A stretch of DNA of 64,000 bases from Bacillota bacterium (GCA_023439835.1 JAEXUW010000021.1:184731-248730), one strand, 5' to 3'; numbered from the stretch's first letter, positions 26,759-35,575 are shown. Numbers and translations are program-made. Notes: generated by a model not told the origin, from the letters alone.

Positions 26759-27760
26759 GTGGCACACAGAAGAAAGAAGAAGGTAATATACTGGGACAGG
26801 ATATTCATAGCGGGCTTTATAGCCTTGGTTTTATTATGGTTTATATTCAGTTTGTTCTCTGGGATTTTTTCATGGGGAAAGAATAAAGGCTCATCATCAA
26901 GCGTTAATGATTCTTCACTGTCGAGCATTGACGATGCATCATCTAATCAGCCCGATACAATCAATGCAAATTATGACTACATACAATATGAAAACGGCAT
27001 GATTTTTGAAGGCGAGCTTATTCTTGTGAACAACGATTATTCGTATTCGATTTCTGAGCCGGATGATCTTTTGACCTTGTGGGGGGATGTAAAGAGCAGT
27101 AGCTATAAGGTCGCTTACTCAAATATTGAGTTAAAATCGTCAACAATAAAAGCTTTGAATGAAATGGTTGAAGTGTTTGTTGCGGTAACAGGCGAGAAAA
27201 ACTTGATGATAAGAAGCGGATTCAGGTCTCTTGCACGCCAGCAGGAGCTTTATGATCAGGATTTGGCGAACACTAATTCAACTGTATCAGCTTTTGTAGC
27301 AAAGTCAGGGCATAGTGAGCATCACACTGGTTATGCGGTTGACTTTGGAATTTATCCAGTTAATGACGTTTATAAAGACTATGACGGAACAGGAAACTTT
27401 GCATGGATTAACGATAACTGCTATAAATACGGTTTTATCGTTAGATATAAAGAAGATAAGGCGACTATTACCGGAATTAGCGATGAGCCGTGGCATTTCA
27501 GATATGTTGGCAAGCCTCACGCTTATATAATGCAACAGAATAACCTTTGCTTTGAGGAATATATTGAATATATTAAGCAGTATACCTTAGATGGTATGAG
27601 CCAGTCCTGCAAGGTTACAACTGATGATGGCCAGCAGTATGAGGTTTATTATGTTCCGGTGGGAAGAACCTCAACAGAAATACCCGTGCCTAAAAATTAC
27701 AGCTATTCAGTTTCGGGGAACAATGTTGACGGCTTTATTGTTACTGTTACAATAGCATAA
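26759..27760 (+). CDS. D-alanyl-D-alanine carboxypeptidase, VanY-like (M15B)
   Basis: A membrane-anchored, zinc-dependent DD-carboxypeptidase that trims peptidoglycan stem peptides outside the cell; 333 residues. A basic N-terminus and one transmembrane segment (IFIAGFIALVLLWFIFSLF) are followed by a serine-rich linker. The M15B core has RSGFRSLARQQELY, the first zinc motif SGHSEHHTGYAVDFG, and the second EPWHFRYVG with the catalytic Glu and zinc His. The GTG at 26759 is chosen for its AGGTGA site. No vanHAX genes are nearby, so this is probably wall maintenance rather than glycopeptide resistance. Confidence 0.9.
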   Translation: MAHRRKKKVIYWDRIFIAGFIALVLLWFIFSLFSGIFSWGKNKGSSSSVNDSSLSSIDDASSNQPDTINANYDYIQYENGMIFEGELILVNNDYSYSISEPDDLLTLWGDVKSSSYKVAYSNIELKSSTIKALNEMVEVFVAVTGEKNLMIRSGFRSLARQQELYDQDLANTNSTVSAFVAKSGHSEHHTGYAVDFGIYPVNDVYKDYDGTGNFAWINDNCYKYGFIVRYKEDKATITGISDEPWHFRYVGKPHAYIMQQNNLCFEEYIEYIKQYTLDGMSQSCKVTTDDGQQYEVYYVPVGRTSTEIPVPKNYSYSVSGNNVDGFIVTVTIA

Positions 27761-27770
27761 ATGTTTATTA

Positions 27771-27794
27771 AAAAGAGGGCTTAGGCTCTCTTTT
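27771..27794 (+). terminator. Terminator after the VanY-like gene
   Basis: AAAAGAGGGC / GCTCTCTTTT with a 4-base loop and one G-U pair, ending in a T6 tract. Confidence 0.9.
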
Positions 27795-27872
27795 TTCTTG
27801 CATATTTCTTTGTATTGCTGTACAATATAAATACTGATTATTATTAAGCTAAATTTTATAAGGCGGTGTTAT

Positions 27873-28754
27873 ATGAACGTCAGTCTTGAGCATTACAGAG
27901 TGTTTTATTATGCAGCAAAGCTTCAGAGTGTAACGCAAGCGTCAGAAAAGCTTTTTATTTCACAGCCAGCCGTCAGCCAGTCGATAAAACAGCTTGAACA
28001 GTCATTGAACTGTGCATTATTTTTCAGAACACCAAAGGGAGTAAGGCTCACGCCTGAGGGTGAAGTGCTTTTCGGCTATGTTGAGCAGGGGATTGAAAAT
28101 ATTATAACAGGTGAACGAAAGCTAGAGGAAATGCTTAACCTTGAAAAAGGTGAAATTCGAATCGGTGCGAGTGATATGACGCTTAGGTTTTATCTTCTGC
28201 CTTTTCTTGAAAAATTTCATAAGAGTTATCCGAGCATAAAAATCATTGTATCAAATGCACCGACGCCTGAAACAATTTCCTCACTCAAATCGGGGAAAAT
28301 CGATTTTGGAATAGTAAGTGCGCCTTTTGCCGAAAGCGGCGATTTCAAGAGTATTCCAGTGGGAGAAGTAACTGATATTTTTGTTGCTGGAAGTCGATTT
28401 TCATGGCTGCAAGGAAAAACGGTTGCTTTAGACGAGCTTGAAAGACTTCCGACAATTTGTCTTGAGGGGAATACAAGCACCAGACGGTATGTGGATGAAT
28501 TCCTTAAAGAGAATAATGTTATTTTAAAGCCGGAATTTGAGCTTGCAACAAGCGACTTGATTGTTAAGTTCGCCGAGCGTGACATGGGCATAGCATCGGT
28601 TGTCAGAAGCTTTGCCGAGGATAGCATTAAAAGCGGAACACTATTTGAGCTTAAACTATCCAAGGAATTTCCACCGAGAAAAATATGCATACTAATATCA
28701 ACAAAGCATCCGATTTCACTAGCCGGAAATAAGCTACTCAACACAATGGTATAA
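27873..28754 (+). CDS. LysR family transcriptional regulator
   Basis: A 293-residue LysR-type regulator. The N-terminal winged helix-turn-helix is typical (LEHYRVFYYAAKLQSVTQASEKLFISQPAVSQSIKQLE, then RTPKGVRLTPEG). The periplasmic-binding-like effector domain starts near residue 90 (GEIRIGASDMTL). The effector is unknown. It lies about 100 bases upstream of purA in the same direction, but purA has its own promoter, so control of purA is possible yet unproven. There is no divergent partner, which is unusual for LysR proteins. Confidence 0.92.
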   Translation: MNVSLEHYRVFYYAAKLQSVTQASEKLFISQPAVSQSIKQLEQSLNCALFFRTPKGVRLTPEGEVLFGYVEQGIENIITGERKLEEMLNLEKGEIRIGASDMTLRFYLLPFLEKFHKSYPSIKIIVSNAPTPETISSLKSGKIDFGIVSAPFAESGDFKSIPVGEVTDIFVAGSRFSWLQGKTVALDELERLPTICLEGNTSTRRYVDEFLKENNVILKPEFELATSDLIVKFAERDMGIASVVRSFAEDSIKSGTLFELKLSKEFPPRKICILISTKHPISLAGNKLLNTMV

Positions 28755-28787
28755 CTTGAATTTATAAACATTATAAATAATATATAT

Positions 28788-28816
28788 TTTACTTATAATA
28801 AAATAAATGATACAAT
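28788..28816 (+). promoter_or_regulatory. Promoter for purA
   Basis: TTTACT (28788-28793), a 17-bp spacer and TACAAT (28811-28816), 42 bases before the start codon. Confidence 0.7.
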
Positions 28817-28858
28817 AAGTATGTCAAAAAAATATCAATTGAACCGGAGGATTATATA

Positions 28859-30157
28859 ATGGTAAAAGCAATAGTCGGTGCCAACTGGGGCGACGAGGGA
28901 AAGGGCAAGATTACCGACCTTCTTGCAGGACAGTCAGATGTTGTTGTTCGTTTTCAAGGCGGCGCAAACGCAGGACACACTATCATCAATGAATACGGAA
29001 AGTTTGCTCTCCATCTTCTTCCATCGGGCGTTTTCCGTCAGAATGTGACGAATATCATAGGACAAGGTGTAGCATTTGATATCACAAAGTTTTTTAATGA
29101 GCTTGACGGGATCACTTCTAGGGGAGTGCCAATGCCTAAAATTATGGTATCTGACAGAGCACAGGTATTAATGCCTTATCATGTTCTGTTTGATGAGCTT
29201 GAAGAAAAAAGGCTTGGAAGTAAGAGCTTTGGCTCGACAAAGTCGGGTATTGCGCCGTTTTATTCGGATAAGTATCTGAAAATTGGTGTTCAGGTCGGTG
29301 AGCTTTTCGATGATGAGATTTTAATGGAAAGGCTTCAAAAAGTCTGTGAAATCAAGAATATGAATATTAAGGCACTTTATTCAGATGCTGAACTTCTCAG
29401 CCCTGAGAAGCTGTTTGAGGAGCTTTGCGGATATCGCGAGAAGCTCAAGCCGCTTGTTGGAAATGTTGCTGTTTTCCTAAATAAAGCGATTAAAGAGGGG
29501 AAGGACGTTCTTCTTGAAGGCCAGCTTGGCTCTTTAAAAGACACAGACAACGGTATTTATCCCTTTGTTACCTCCTCATCACCTCTTGCTGGCTTTGCGA
29601 CAGTCGGCGCGGGAATTCCTCCACATCAGATAAAGCAGGTTGTCGTGGTTGCCAAGGCATATTCGTCAGCGGTTGGGGCTGGCGCATTTGTAAGTGAGAT
29701 TTTTGGTGACGAAGCTGAAGAGCTCAGAAAAAGGGGGGGCGACTGCGGTGAGTATGGTGCAACTACCGGGCGTCCTCGAAGAATGGGATGGTTTGATGTT
29801 GTAGCAACAAAATATGGCTGCATGATGCAGGGTGCAACTGACGTTGTTCTTTCTCTTCTTGACGTTCTTGGTTATCTTGATACAATTCCTGTTTGCACAG
29901 GATATGAAATTGACGGTGTGGTAACCGACGAATTCCCGATCACTCCTGTTTTAAACAGAGCAAAGCCGGTTATCGAATATCTTGACGGCTGGAAGAGCAA
30001 TATAAGCGGTATTAAAAACTACGACGAGCTCCCCGAAAATGCAAGGAAATATGTTGAGTTTGTTGAAGAGAAAATTGGTTATCCGATTACCTATATATCA
30101 AACGGGCCGAAGCGTGATGATATAATAAAAAGAGAAAGCAAAATCAAGGTCTGGTAA
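28859..30157 (+). CDS. purA: Adenylosuccinate synthetase
   Basis: Joins IMP and aspartate using GTP, the first committed step from IMP to AMP. The 432 residues match the family length. The GTP-binding signature WGDEGKGK lies near residue 10, followed by the IMP loop GGANAGHTI. LLEGQLGSLKDTDNGIYPFVTSSSP and GATTGRPRRMGWFD are also diagnostic. The start follows a CGGAGG site. It ends at a strong terminator, before udp. Confidence 0.98.
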   Translation: MVKAIVGANWGDEGKGKITDLLAGQSDVVVRFQGGANAGHTIINEYGKFALHLLPSGVFRQNVTNIIGQGVAFDITKFFNELDGITSRGVPMPKIMVSDRAQVLMPYHVLFDELEEKRLGSKSFGSTKSGIAPFYSDKYLKIGVQVGELFDDEILMERLQKVCEIKNMNIKALYSDAELLSPEKLFEELCGYREKLKPLVGNVAVFLNKAIKEGKDVLLEGQLGSLKDTDNGIYPFVTSSSPLAGFATVGAGIPPHQIKQVVVVAKAYSSAVGAGAFVSEIFGDEAEELRKRGGDCGEYGATTGRPRRMGWFDVVATKYGCMMQGATDVVLSLLDVLGYLDTIPVCTGYEIDGVVTDEFPITPVLNRAKPVIEYLDGWKSNISGIKNYDELPENARKYVEFVEEKIGYPITYISNGPKRDDIIKRESKIKVW

Positions 30158-30171
30158 TATGAAATAATTCT

Positions 30172-30197
30172 TGCCCCCGAAGTTGTAATCGGGGGCA
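30172..30197 (+). terminator. Terminator after purA
   Basis: Perfect 9-bp stem TGCCCCCGA / TCGGGGGCA with an 8-base loop, followed by TTTTG. Confidence 0.88.
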
Positions 30198-30232
30198 TTT
30201 TGCTGTATAATACTAAAAAAGGGGGCAGATTT

Positions 30233-31015
30233 ATGGCAACAATAATGACTCAGGACAAGCAATATCATATAAATGTCGGGAAAGAGGATGTCGGCGGCTA
30301 TGTTATTCTTCCGGGTGACCCGGGGAGAGTTGAGAAAATTGCCGCATATCTTGAACGTCCTGTGTTTGTTTCATCTAATCGAGAATACACAATTTGGAAC
30401 GGTATGCTTGGCAATGAAAAGGTTACCGTTTGTTCAACTGGAATCGGCGGACCGTCAACGGCGATTGCTGCTGAAGAGCTTATAAAATGCGGTGCTCATA
30501 CACTTATTCGTGTTGGAACAAGTGGTGGAATGGATATGAAGGTAATGGGTGGAGATCTTGTCGTTGCATCGGCGGCAATAAGAGGTGACGGAACAAGTCG
30601 AGAATACCTTCCGCTTGATTATCCGGCGGTAGCAGATTTTGAAGTAACATCAGCACTTAAAAAGTCCGCCGATACTATGACAAGTGATTCTGACGGCGAC
30701 AGAGTTCATGTTGGTGTAGTTCAGAGCAAGGATAGCTTCTATGGTGAAGTAGAGCCTGAGAATATGCCCGTCGGAGAATTCCTTGACCAGCGGTGGGAAG
30801 AGTATTTGAAGGCTGGCTGTCTGACTTCAGAAATGGAGTGTGCGACACTTTATGCCGTTGGAATTTCAAGGAGAGTGAGAACAGGCGGGGTTTTGACAGC
30901 GCTTTGGAATGTTGAACGTTCAAAACTAAGTCTCCCAGACACTATAACTCATGACTCTGACAAAGCTATTCGCTGTGCAGTTAATGCCGTCAAAATATTA
31001 ATTTCTAACGACTAA
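30233..31015 (+). CDS. udp: Uridine phosphorylase
   Basis: Cleaves uridine with phosphate to uracil and ribose 1-phosphate, in pyrimidine salvage. The 260 residues align along their length with E. coli Udp: GDPGRVEKIAAYLERPV, CSTGIGGPSTAIAAEEL, IRVGTSGGM and the SEMECATLYAV segment containing the ribose-binding Glu. An Arg in GDPGRV contributes to the phosphate site. The start at 30233 matches the family; the GGGGG ribosome binding site is a little far from it. Specificity for uridine over other nucleosides is inferred from the motifs. Confidence 0.9.
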   Translation: MATIMTQDKQYHINVGKEDVGGYVILPGDPGRVEKIAAYLERPVFVSSNREYTIWNGMLGNEKVTVCSTGIGGPSTAIAAEELIKCGAHTLIRVGTSGGMDMKVMGGDLVVASAAIRGDGTSREYLPLDYPAVADFEVTSALKKSADTMTSDSDGDRVHVGVVQSKDSFYGEVEPENMPVGEFLDQRWEEYLKAGCLTSEMECATLYAVGISRRVRTGGVLTALWNVERSKLSLPDTITHDSDKAIRCAVNAVKILISND

Positions 31016-31032
31016 GAACTTAATACAAACCT

Positions 31033-31078
31033 AAAGCAAAGCGCACCCGGATTACTCCGAGTGCTCTTTGCTTTATTT
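31033..31078. terminator. Terminator between udp and amt
   Basis: AAAGCAAAG...CCGG pairs with CCGA...CTTTGCTTT, forming a long imperfect stem followed by ATTTAT. It lies between convergent genes. Confidence 0.85.
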
Positions 31079-31101
31079 ATAAGTGGGGGGTGGGGGCTAA
31101 A

Positions 31102-32787
31102 TTATTCTTCATCTTGAAGAGCGTCGTAACCTTCTTCGCCAGTACGTACCTTGATAACATTTTCAATGTCGTAAACGAAGATCTTACCGTCACCAATGTG
31201 ACCTGTATATAAAACTGATTTAGCTGTATCAATAACAGTTCTGACGGGAACCTTACAAACTGCGATGTCAACCTGAACCTTGGGGAGAAGATTAACTTCG
31301 ACAGGAACACCACGATAGAACTCCTTGCTGCCCTTTTGCATACCGCAACCCATGACGTTTGTTACAGTCATACCTGTTACGCCGATAGCGTTGAGAGCTT
31401 CTTTAAGTTCTTCAAACTTATCCTGCTTAGAAATGATAACAACCTTTGTAAGCTTGGGTCCATTTGAAGGTGAGGGAGCAATATATGATTCAACAGGAAC
31501 TGCCTTTTCAACAGGAACTGCTTTCTTAGCTGAAGGAGCGATTTCTTTAGCTTCTGAAGCAACGATTGTTTCAGGATTGAATGCAAAGCCTGCATATGCT
31601 GAAATCAAGCCGTGCTCTTCAAGGTCAAGACCTACAATTTCTTCGTGCTCTGATACTCTTAATCCGATTGTCTTCTTAAGAATAAAGAATAGAAGTGATA
31701 CAGTTACTGCTGTCCAAGCTGCTATTGCAAGAACGCCAATAACCTGAATGCCGAGCTGTTCAGCTCCGCCGCCGTAGAATAAGCCTGTAATACCATCCTG
31801 ACCTTTTCCGTTAGCGAACAGACCGACAGCTATTGTACCCCAAACACCGTTGAAGCCGTGAACTGCAACAGCACCGACAGGGTCGTCAACTTTAAGTACA
31901 TAGTCAAGTAACCATACGCCGAATACTACAAGAACTCCGGCTACCGCACCGATTATTATTGAAGCGAGAGCGTCAACGTCTGCACAGGGAGCTGTGATAG
32001 CAACAAGTCCTGCAAGTGCGCCGTTTAGGCACATTGAAACGTCGGGCTTTCCGTTTTTAAACCAAGTAATTGCCATTGTTACGACTGTTGCAACAGCGGG
32101 TGCTATTGTTGTTGTAACAAAAATCTGAGCCATGAAATCAGGGTCGGATGCTGCTGCGCCGTTAAAGCCGTACCAGCCGAACCAGAGAATAAATACACCG
32201 AGTGCGCCCATTGGAAGACTGTGGCCTAAAATAGCCTTTGGCTTGCCGTCTTTACCGAATTTTCCAAGACGGGGTCCGAGCATTGCAGCACCGATAAGTG
32301 CAGCTATACCACCAACCATGTGGATTGCGCTTGAGCCAGCAAAGTCAATGTAGCCTTTTTCTGCAAGCCATCCGCCGCCCCATACCCAGTGAGCTTCGAT
32401 AGGGTAGATAACAGCTGAAATTACTGCGGAATATAAGCAGTAGGTTGAGAACTTTGTTCTTTCTGCCATTGCACCAGATACGATTGTAGCAGTTGTAGCA
32501 CAGAATACGAGATTAAAGATAAAGCCGCCCCAGTCAAATTCTGCCCAGTTTTTAAAGATGTCCAGCGTAGGGATACCCACTAAGCCGAAAAGTGCATCCT
32601 CGCCAACCAAAAGACCGAAACCGAGTAAGGTGAAGACTACTGTTCCGATACAGAAGTCCATCAGGTTTTTCATCAGGATGTTTCCTGCATTTTTTGCTCT
32701 GGTAAAGCCTGCCTCAACCATTGCAAATCCACACTGCATAAAGAATACAAGCGCGGCGCCAATTAGGAACCAAATTGTCATATCCAT
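31102..32787 (-). CDS. Ammonium transporter fused to a C-terminal PII domain
   Basis: A 561-residue fusion. Residues 1-400 form an AmtB channel with the pore twin histidines in IHMVGGIAALIGA and AVHGFNGVWGTIA, and about eleven membrane segments. A linker with the repeat KAVPVEKAVPVE leads to a PII signal domain at 446-561 (LTKVVIISKQDKFEEL to VRTGEEGYDAL). The T-loop reads YRGVPVEVNLLPK, so the uridylylated tyrosine of enteric PII is absent. PII normally plugs Amt as a separate trimer; here it is tethered, giving direct sensing of 2-oxoglutarate and ADP/ATP. A terminator/antiterminator leader precedes it, downstream of glnN. Confidence 0.95.
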   Translation of the reverse strand: MDMTIWFLIGAALVFFMQCGFAMVEAGFTRAKNAGNILMKNLMDFCIGTVVFTLLGFGLLVGEDALFGLVGIPTLDIFKNWAEFDWGGFIFNLVFCATTATIVSGAMAERTKFSTYCLYSAVISAVIYPIEAHWVWGGGWLAEKGYIDFAGSSAIHMVGGIAALIGAAMLGPRLGKFGKDGKPKAILGHSLPMGALGVFILWFGWYGFNGAAASDPDFMAQIFVTTTIAPAVATVVTMAITWFKNGKPDVSMCLNGALAGLVAITAPCADVDALASIIIGAVAGVLVVFGVWLLDYVLKVDDPVGAVAVHGFNGVWGTIAVGLFANGKGQDGITGLFYGGGAEQLGIQVIGVLAIAAWTAVTVSLLFFILKKTIGLRVSEHEEIVGLDLEEHGLISAYAGFAFNPETIVASEAKEIAPSAKKAVPVEKAVPVESYIAPSPSNGPKLTKVVIISKQDKFEELKEALNAIGVTGMTVTNVMGCGMQKGSKEFYRGVPVEVNLLPKVQVDIAVCKVPVRTVIDTAKSVLYTGHIGDGKIFVYDIENVIKVRTGEEGYDALQDEE

Positions 32788-32802
32788 TGTTCATTTCCTC
32801 CC

Positions 32803-32866
32803 TTAAAATAAAATGGCATGCGTCTCAAGCGGATATTACACCACTCAAAACACACGCCATTGTGTG
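32803..32866 (-). promoter_or_regulatory. ANTAR-type attenuator before amt
   Basis: On the minus strand ATGGCGTGTGTTTTGAG (32844-32860) pairs over 17 positions with 32813-32829 and is followed by TTTTATTTT, a strong terminator. The alternative hairpin CACAC-AATGGC-GTGTG (32851-32866) uses the same bases and has a hexaloop with A1 and G4. The two structures exclude each other, so a loop-binding protein would allow read-through into amt. Confidence 0.8.
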
Positions 32867-32888
32867 ATATTAATTGAATAAAAGTTAA

Positions 32889-34976
32889 TTATACGTTGAA
32901 CAGAAGCTGACCATAGGTAGGATAAGGCCAGTATTTTTCACCGACAAGTGTTTCAATCTCATCAGCAACAGCACGAAGCTCCTGCATTGCGATGAAAACA
33001 ACCTTGCTGCAGTATTGTGCTAAATCAAGTGCATCCTCATGATCCTTAGCCTTGAGAAGTGTTTCGTCAAGGGTGTTAAGCTTTGAGTACATTGTATCAG
33101 CAAGTGAAGAAAGCTTTGTGATAAGTGAAATCTCAAAGTCACAGCTAAGAGCCGGAGAAATAGACTTTGCAGAAGCTGCGGTATCTGCAAGCTCCTTAAT
33201 GTAAGAAGCAACACTTGGAATAATATCCTTCTTAACCATTTCAAGCATAGTGAGAGCTTCAATATTAATGGTCTTAACATAGTTTTCAAGAAGGATTTCA
33301 TATCTTGAGTGAACCTCTGCCTCAGAGAATACACCGTGCTTTGTGAATACTTTTACGTTCTTCTCATCAATAAAGTGAGCGATAGCATCAGGTGTAGTTT
33401 TAAGGTTAGAAAGTCCACGCTTTTCAGCTTCAATCGGCCATTCCTCTGAATAGTTGTTGCCGTTTGAAATAATTCTCTTATGCTCTGTGATTGTTTTCTT
33501 AACAATTGCAGCCAGAGTAGCAGTGAAGTCAGTTGCAGACTCAAGCTCATCAGCGAATTTCTCAAGCTCTTCAGCAACAATTGTATTAAGAACAATGTTT
33601 GAACCTGAAATTGAGAAAGCTGATCCGAGCATACGGAACTCAAACTTGTTGCCGGTGAAAGCAAAAGGAGAGGTTCTGTTTCTGTCGGTTGTATCTTTAG
33701 GGAATGTAGGAAGAACGCCTACACCGAGAGCCATATTGTTATTATCAGCAGCAACATAAACAGTGCCGTTTTCAATTGCTTCAAGTATTGAAGTAAGTTC
33801 GCTTCCGAGGAACATAGAAACAATTGCGGGAGGTGCTTCATTTGCACCAAGACGGTGATCGTTTCCAGCACTTGCAGCAGATATTCTGAGAAGATCCTGA
33901 TATTCGTCAACAGCCTTAATTACTGCTGATAAGAAAAGAAGGAACTGTGCATTTTCAGCTGGAGTGCTTCCTGGCTCGAGAAGGTTCACGCCTTTATCGG
34001 TTGAAATTGACCAGTTGTTATGCTTACCTGAACCGTTAACACCAGCAAAAGGCTTTTCATGGAGAAGGCAAACAAGTCCGTGTCTTAAAGCAACCTTCTT
34101 CATCATTTCCATTGTCAGCTGATTGTGGTCAGTCGCGATATTTGTTGTTGTAAAAATAGGTGCAAGCTCATGCTGTGCAGGAGCAACCTCATTATGCTTT
34201 GTTTTTGCAAGAATTCCGAGCTTCCAGAGTTCCTCGTCAAGCTCCTTCATAAAAGCAGCGATTCTGGGCTTTAGCTGACCAAAATAATGATCCTCAAGCT
34301 CTTGTCCCTTAGGAGGCTTAGCTCCAAAAAGAGTACGGCCAGTAAAAATAAGGTCTTTTCTCTGCTCGTAAAGCTTCTTGTCAATTAAAAAGTATTCCTG
34401 TTCAGGTCCTACTGTTGTAATAACGTCTGAAGCTGGTGTTCCAAACAACTTGAGAATACGAAGAGCCTGCTTGCTTATAACTTGCATTGAACGCAGAAGA
34501 GGAGTCTTCTTGTCAAGAACCTCACCGCCGTATGAACAGAACGCTGTCGGAATACAAAGTGTTCCGTCTTTGATAAATGCATAGGATGTAGGATCCCATG
34601 CTGTGTAACCTCTCGCTTCAAAAGTTGCTCTAAGTCCGCCTGATGGGAACGATGAAGCGTCAGGCTCACCCTTTATTAGCTCCTTGCCTGAGAATTCCAT
34701 TATTACAGAACCGTCAGCAGTCGGCGAAATGAAGCTGTCGTGCTTTTCGGCTGTGATTCCGGTCATCGGCTGGAACCAGTGTGTAAAGTGAGTTACCCCT
34801 TTTTCAATCGCCCAATCTTTCATGGCGTTAGCAACAACATTTGCAAGCGAAACGTCAAGAGATTTTCCTTCTTTGACTGTTTTCTTAAATGCCTTATAGG
34901 TCTCCTTAGGGAGACGGGTTTTCATAACAGCATCATTGAAAACCAAGCTTCCAAAAATTTCGGAAATGTTGCTCAT
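32889..34976 (-). CDS. glnN: Glutamine synthetase type III
   Basis: A dodecameric GSIII that makes glutamine from glutamate, ammonia and ATP; 695 residues, the usual GSIII length. Diagnostic stretches include THWFQPMTGITAEKHDSF, FSGKELIKGEPDASSFPSGGLR, TVGPEQEYFLIDKKLY, EVAPAQHELAP, the GSGKHNNWS metal segment and NGNNYSEEWP. The start at 34976 follows GGAGGG. The amt gene is 101 bases downstream. Its own leader is a short terminator/antiterminator unit, so expression should respond to nitrogen state through an ANTAR protein. Confidence 0.97.
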   Translation of the reverse strand: MSNISEIFGSLVFNDAVMKTRLPKETYKAFKKTVKEGKSLDVSLANVVANAMKDWAIEKGVTHFTHWFQPMTGITAEKHDSFISPTADGSVIMEFSGKELIKGEPDASSFPSGGLRATFEARGYTAWDPTSYAFIKDGTLCIPTAFCSYGGEVLDKKTPLLRSMQVISKQALRILKLFGTPASDVITTVGPEQEYFLIDKKLYEQRKDLIFTGRTLFGAKPPKGQELEDHYFGQLKPRIAAFMKELDEELWKLGILAKTKHNEVAPAQHELAPIFTTTNIATDHNQLTMEMMKKVALRHGLVCLLHEKPFAGVNGSGKHNNWSISTDKGVNLLEPGSTPAENAQFLLFLSAVIKAVDEYQDLLRISAASAGNDHRLGANEAPPAIVSMFLGSELTSILEAIENGTVYVAADNNNMALGVGVLPTFPKDTTDRNRTSPFAFTGNKFEFRMLGSAFSISGSNIVLNTIVAEELEKFADELESATDFTATLAAIVKKTITEHKRIISNGNNYSEEWPIEAEKRGLSNLKTTPDAIAHFIDEKNVKVFTKHGVFSEAEVHSRYEILLENYVKTINIEALTMLEMVKKDIIPSVASYIKELADTAASAKSISPALSCDFEISLITKLSSLADTMYSKLNTLDETLLKAKDHEDALDLAQYCSKVVFIAMQELRAVADEIETLVGEKYWPYPTYGQLLFNV

Positions 34977-35003
34977 TGATAATCCCTCCAAGTATTATAA
35001 AAT

Positions 35004-35047
35004 AAAAAAAATGACACTGCGAGCATTCGCTCACAGCGCCATTGCTG
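35004..35047 (-). promoter_or_regulatory. ANTAR-type attenuator before glnN
   Basis: On the minus strand a 13-bp stem (arms at 35029-35041 and 35012-35024, loop GAAT) is followed by eight T, a strong terminator. The alternative hairpin CAGC-AATGGC-GCTG (35034-35047) shares 8 bases with the terminator's 5' arm. Its hexaloop AATGGC is identical to those before amt and in gltB hairpin 2. Confidence 0.82.
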
Positions 35048-35060
35048 AAACTATGTTCAT

Positions 35061-35089
35061 AGTATAAACTATATTAATTTATTTGTCAA
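35061..35089 (-). promoter_or_regulatory. Promoter for glnN
   Basis: On the minus strand TTGACA (35084-35089), a 17-bp spacer and TATACT (35061-35066). Transcription should start near 35054, only a few bases before the hexaloop hairpin, giving a leader of about 78 bases. Confidence 0.85.
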
Positions 35090-35299
35090 GGGCTTTTTTG
35101 AAATAATTATTTTTTTATTGCAAGACAACAATATTTTTCTTGCAAAAAATGTGCTGGCTGTACAATTATAACTATATTGTCAGTGCAAAACACATAATTG
35201 TCTGCAATTTTTCGAAAAGAAACTTCAAAATTAATTACTTCACTAAGCTACTTTATTTTTTTATTTGCCGACTATATTTAAATATGGTATAATAAAAAC

Positions 35300-35466
35300 A
35301 AAGTAAATCAAAATAATAATTACATAAGCTTATTATCAACTTGACTAAAGATTTAAAACATCATGTTGCGCTTCAATACAATTTAAACATGATTTAATAT
35401 GCTCAGTTAATATTATAGTTTGTATTAACTATCACGAATTGTGTTGATAATTGTCACAATTTTTTT
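35300..35466 (+). ncRNA. Candidate small RNA between glnN and glnA
   Basis: A promoter-like TTGCCG (35265-35270), 17 bp, TATAAT (35288-35293) is followed by three inverted repeats. These are ATCATGTT/AACATGAT (35360-35393), AGTTAAT/ATTAACT (35405-35430) and AATTGTG/CACAATT (35437-35461), the last followed by a T-run, as in an intrinsic terminator. No protein of any credible kind is encoded. The span 34977-35682 has no other gene. The RNA is inferred from signals only. Confidence 0.4.
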
Positions 35467-35535
35467 AAATTGTCGGCGGATTTTTGAAGCATATTTCTGA
35501 TTTTGAAAAAGGCATAAAAAAAATAGCCAAACGGC

Positions 35536-35564
35536 TTTACATACGCAAGCAAATAGTATATAAT
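35536..35564 (+). promoter_or_regulatory. Promoter for glnA-nitR
   Basis: TTTACA (35536-35541), a 17-bp spacer and TATAAT (35559-35564). The leader would be about 110 bases. Confidence 0.78.
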
Positions 35565-35575
35565 AATTAATTGAG

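Noticed and set aside
26759..27760. Glycopeptide resistance function for the VanY-like gene
   Set aside because: No vanH, vanA/B, vanX or vanRS genes are nearby; the motif set is shared by ordinary wall carboxypeptidases.
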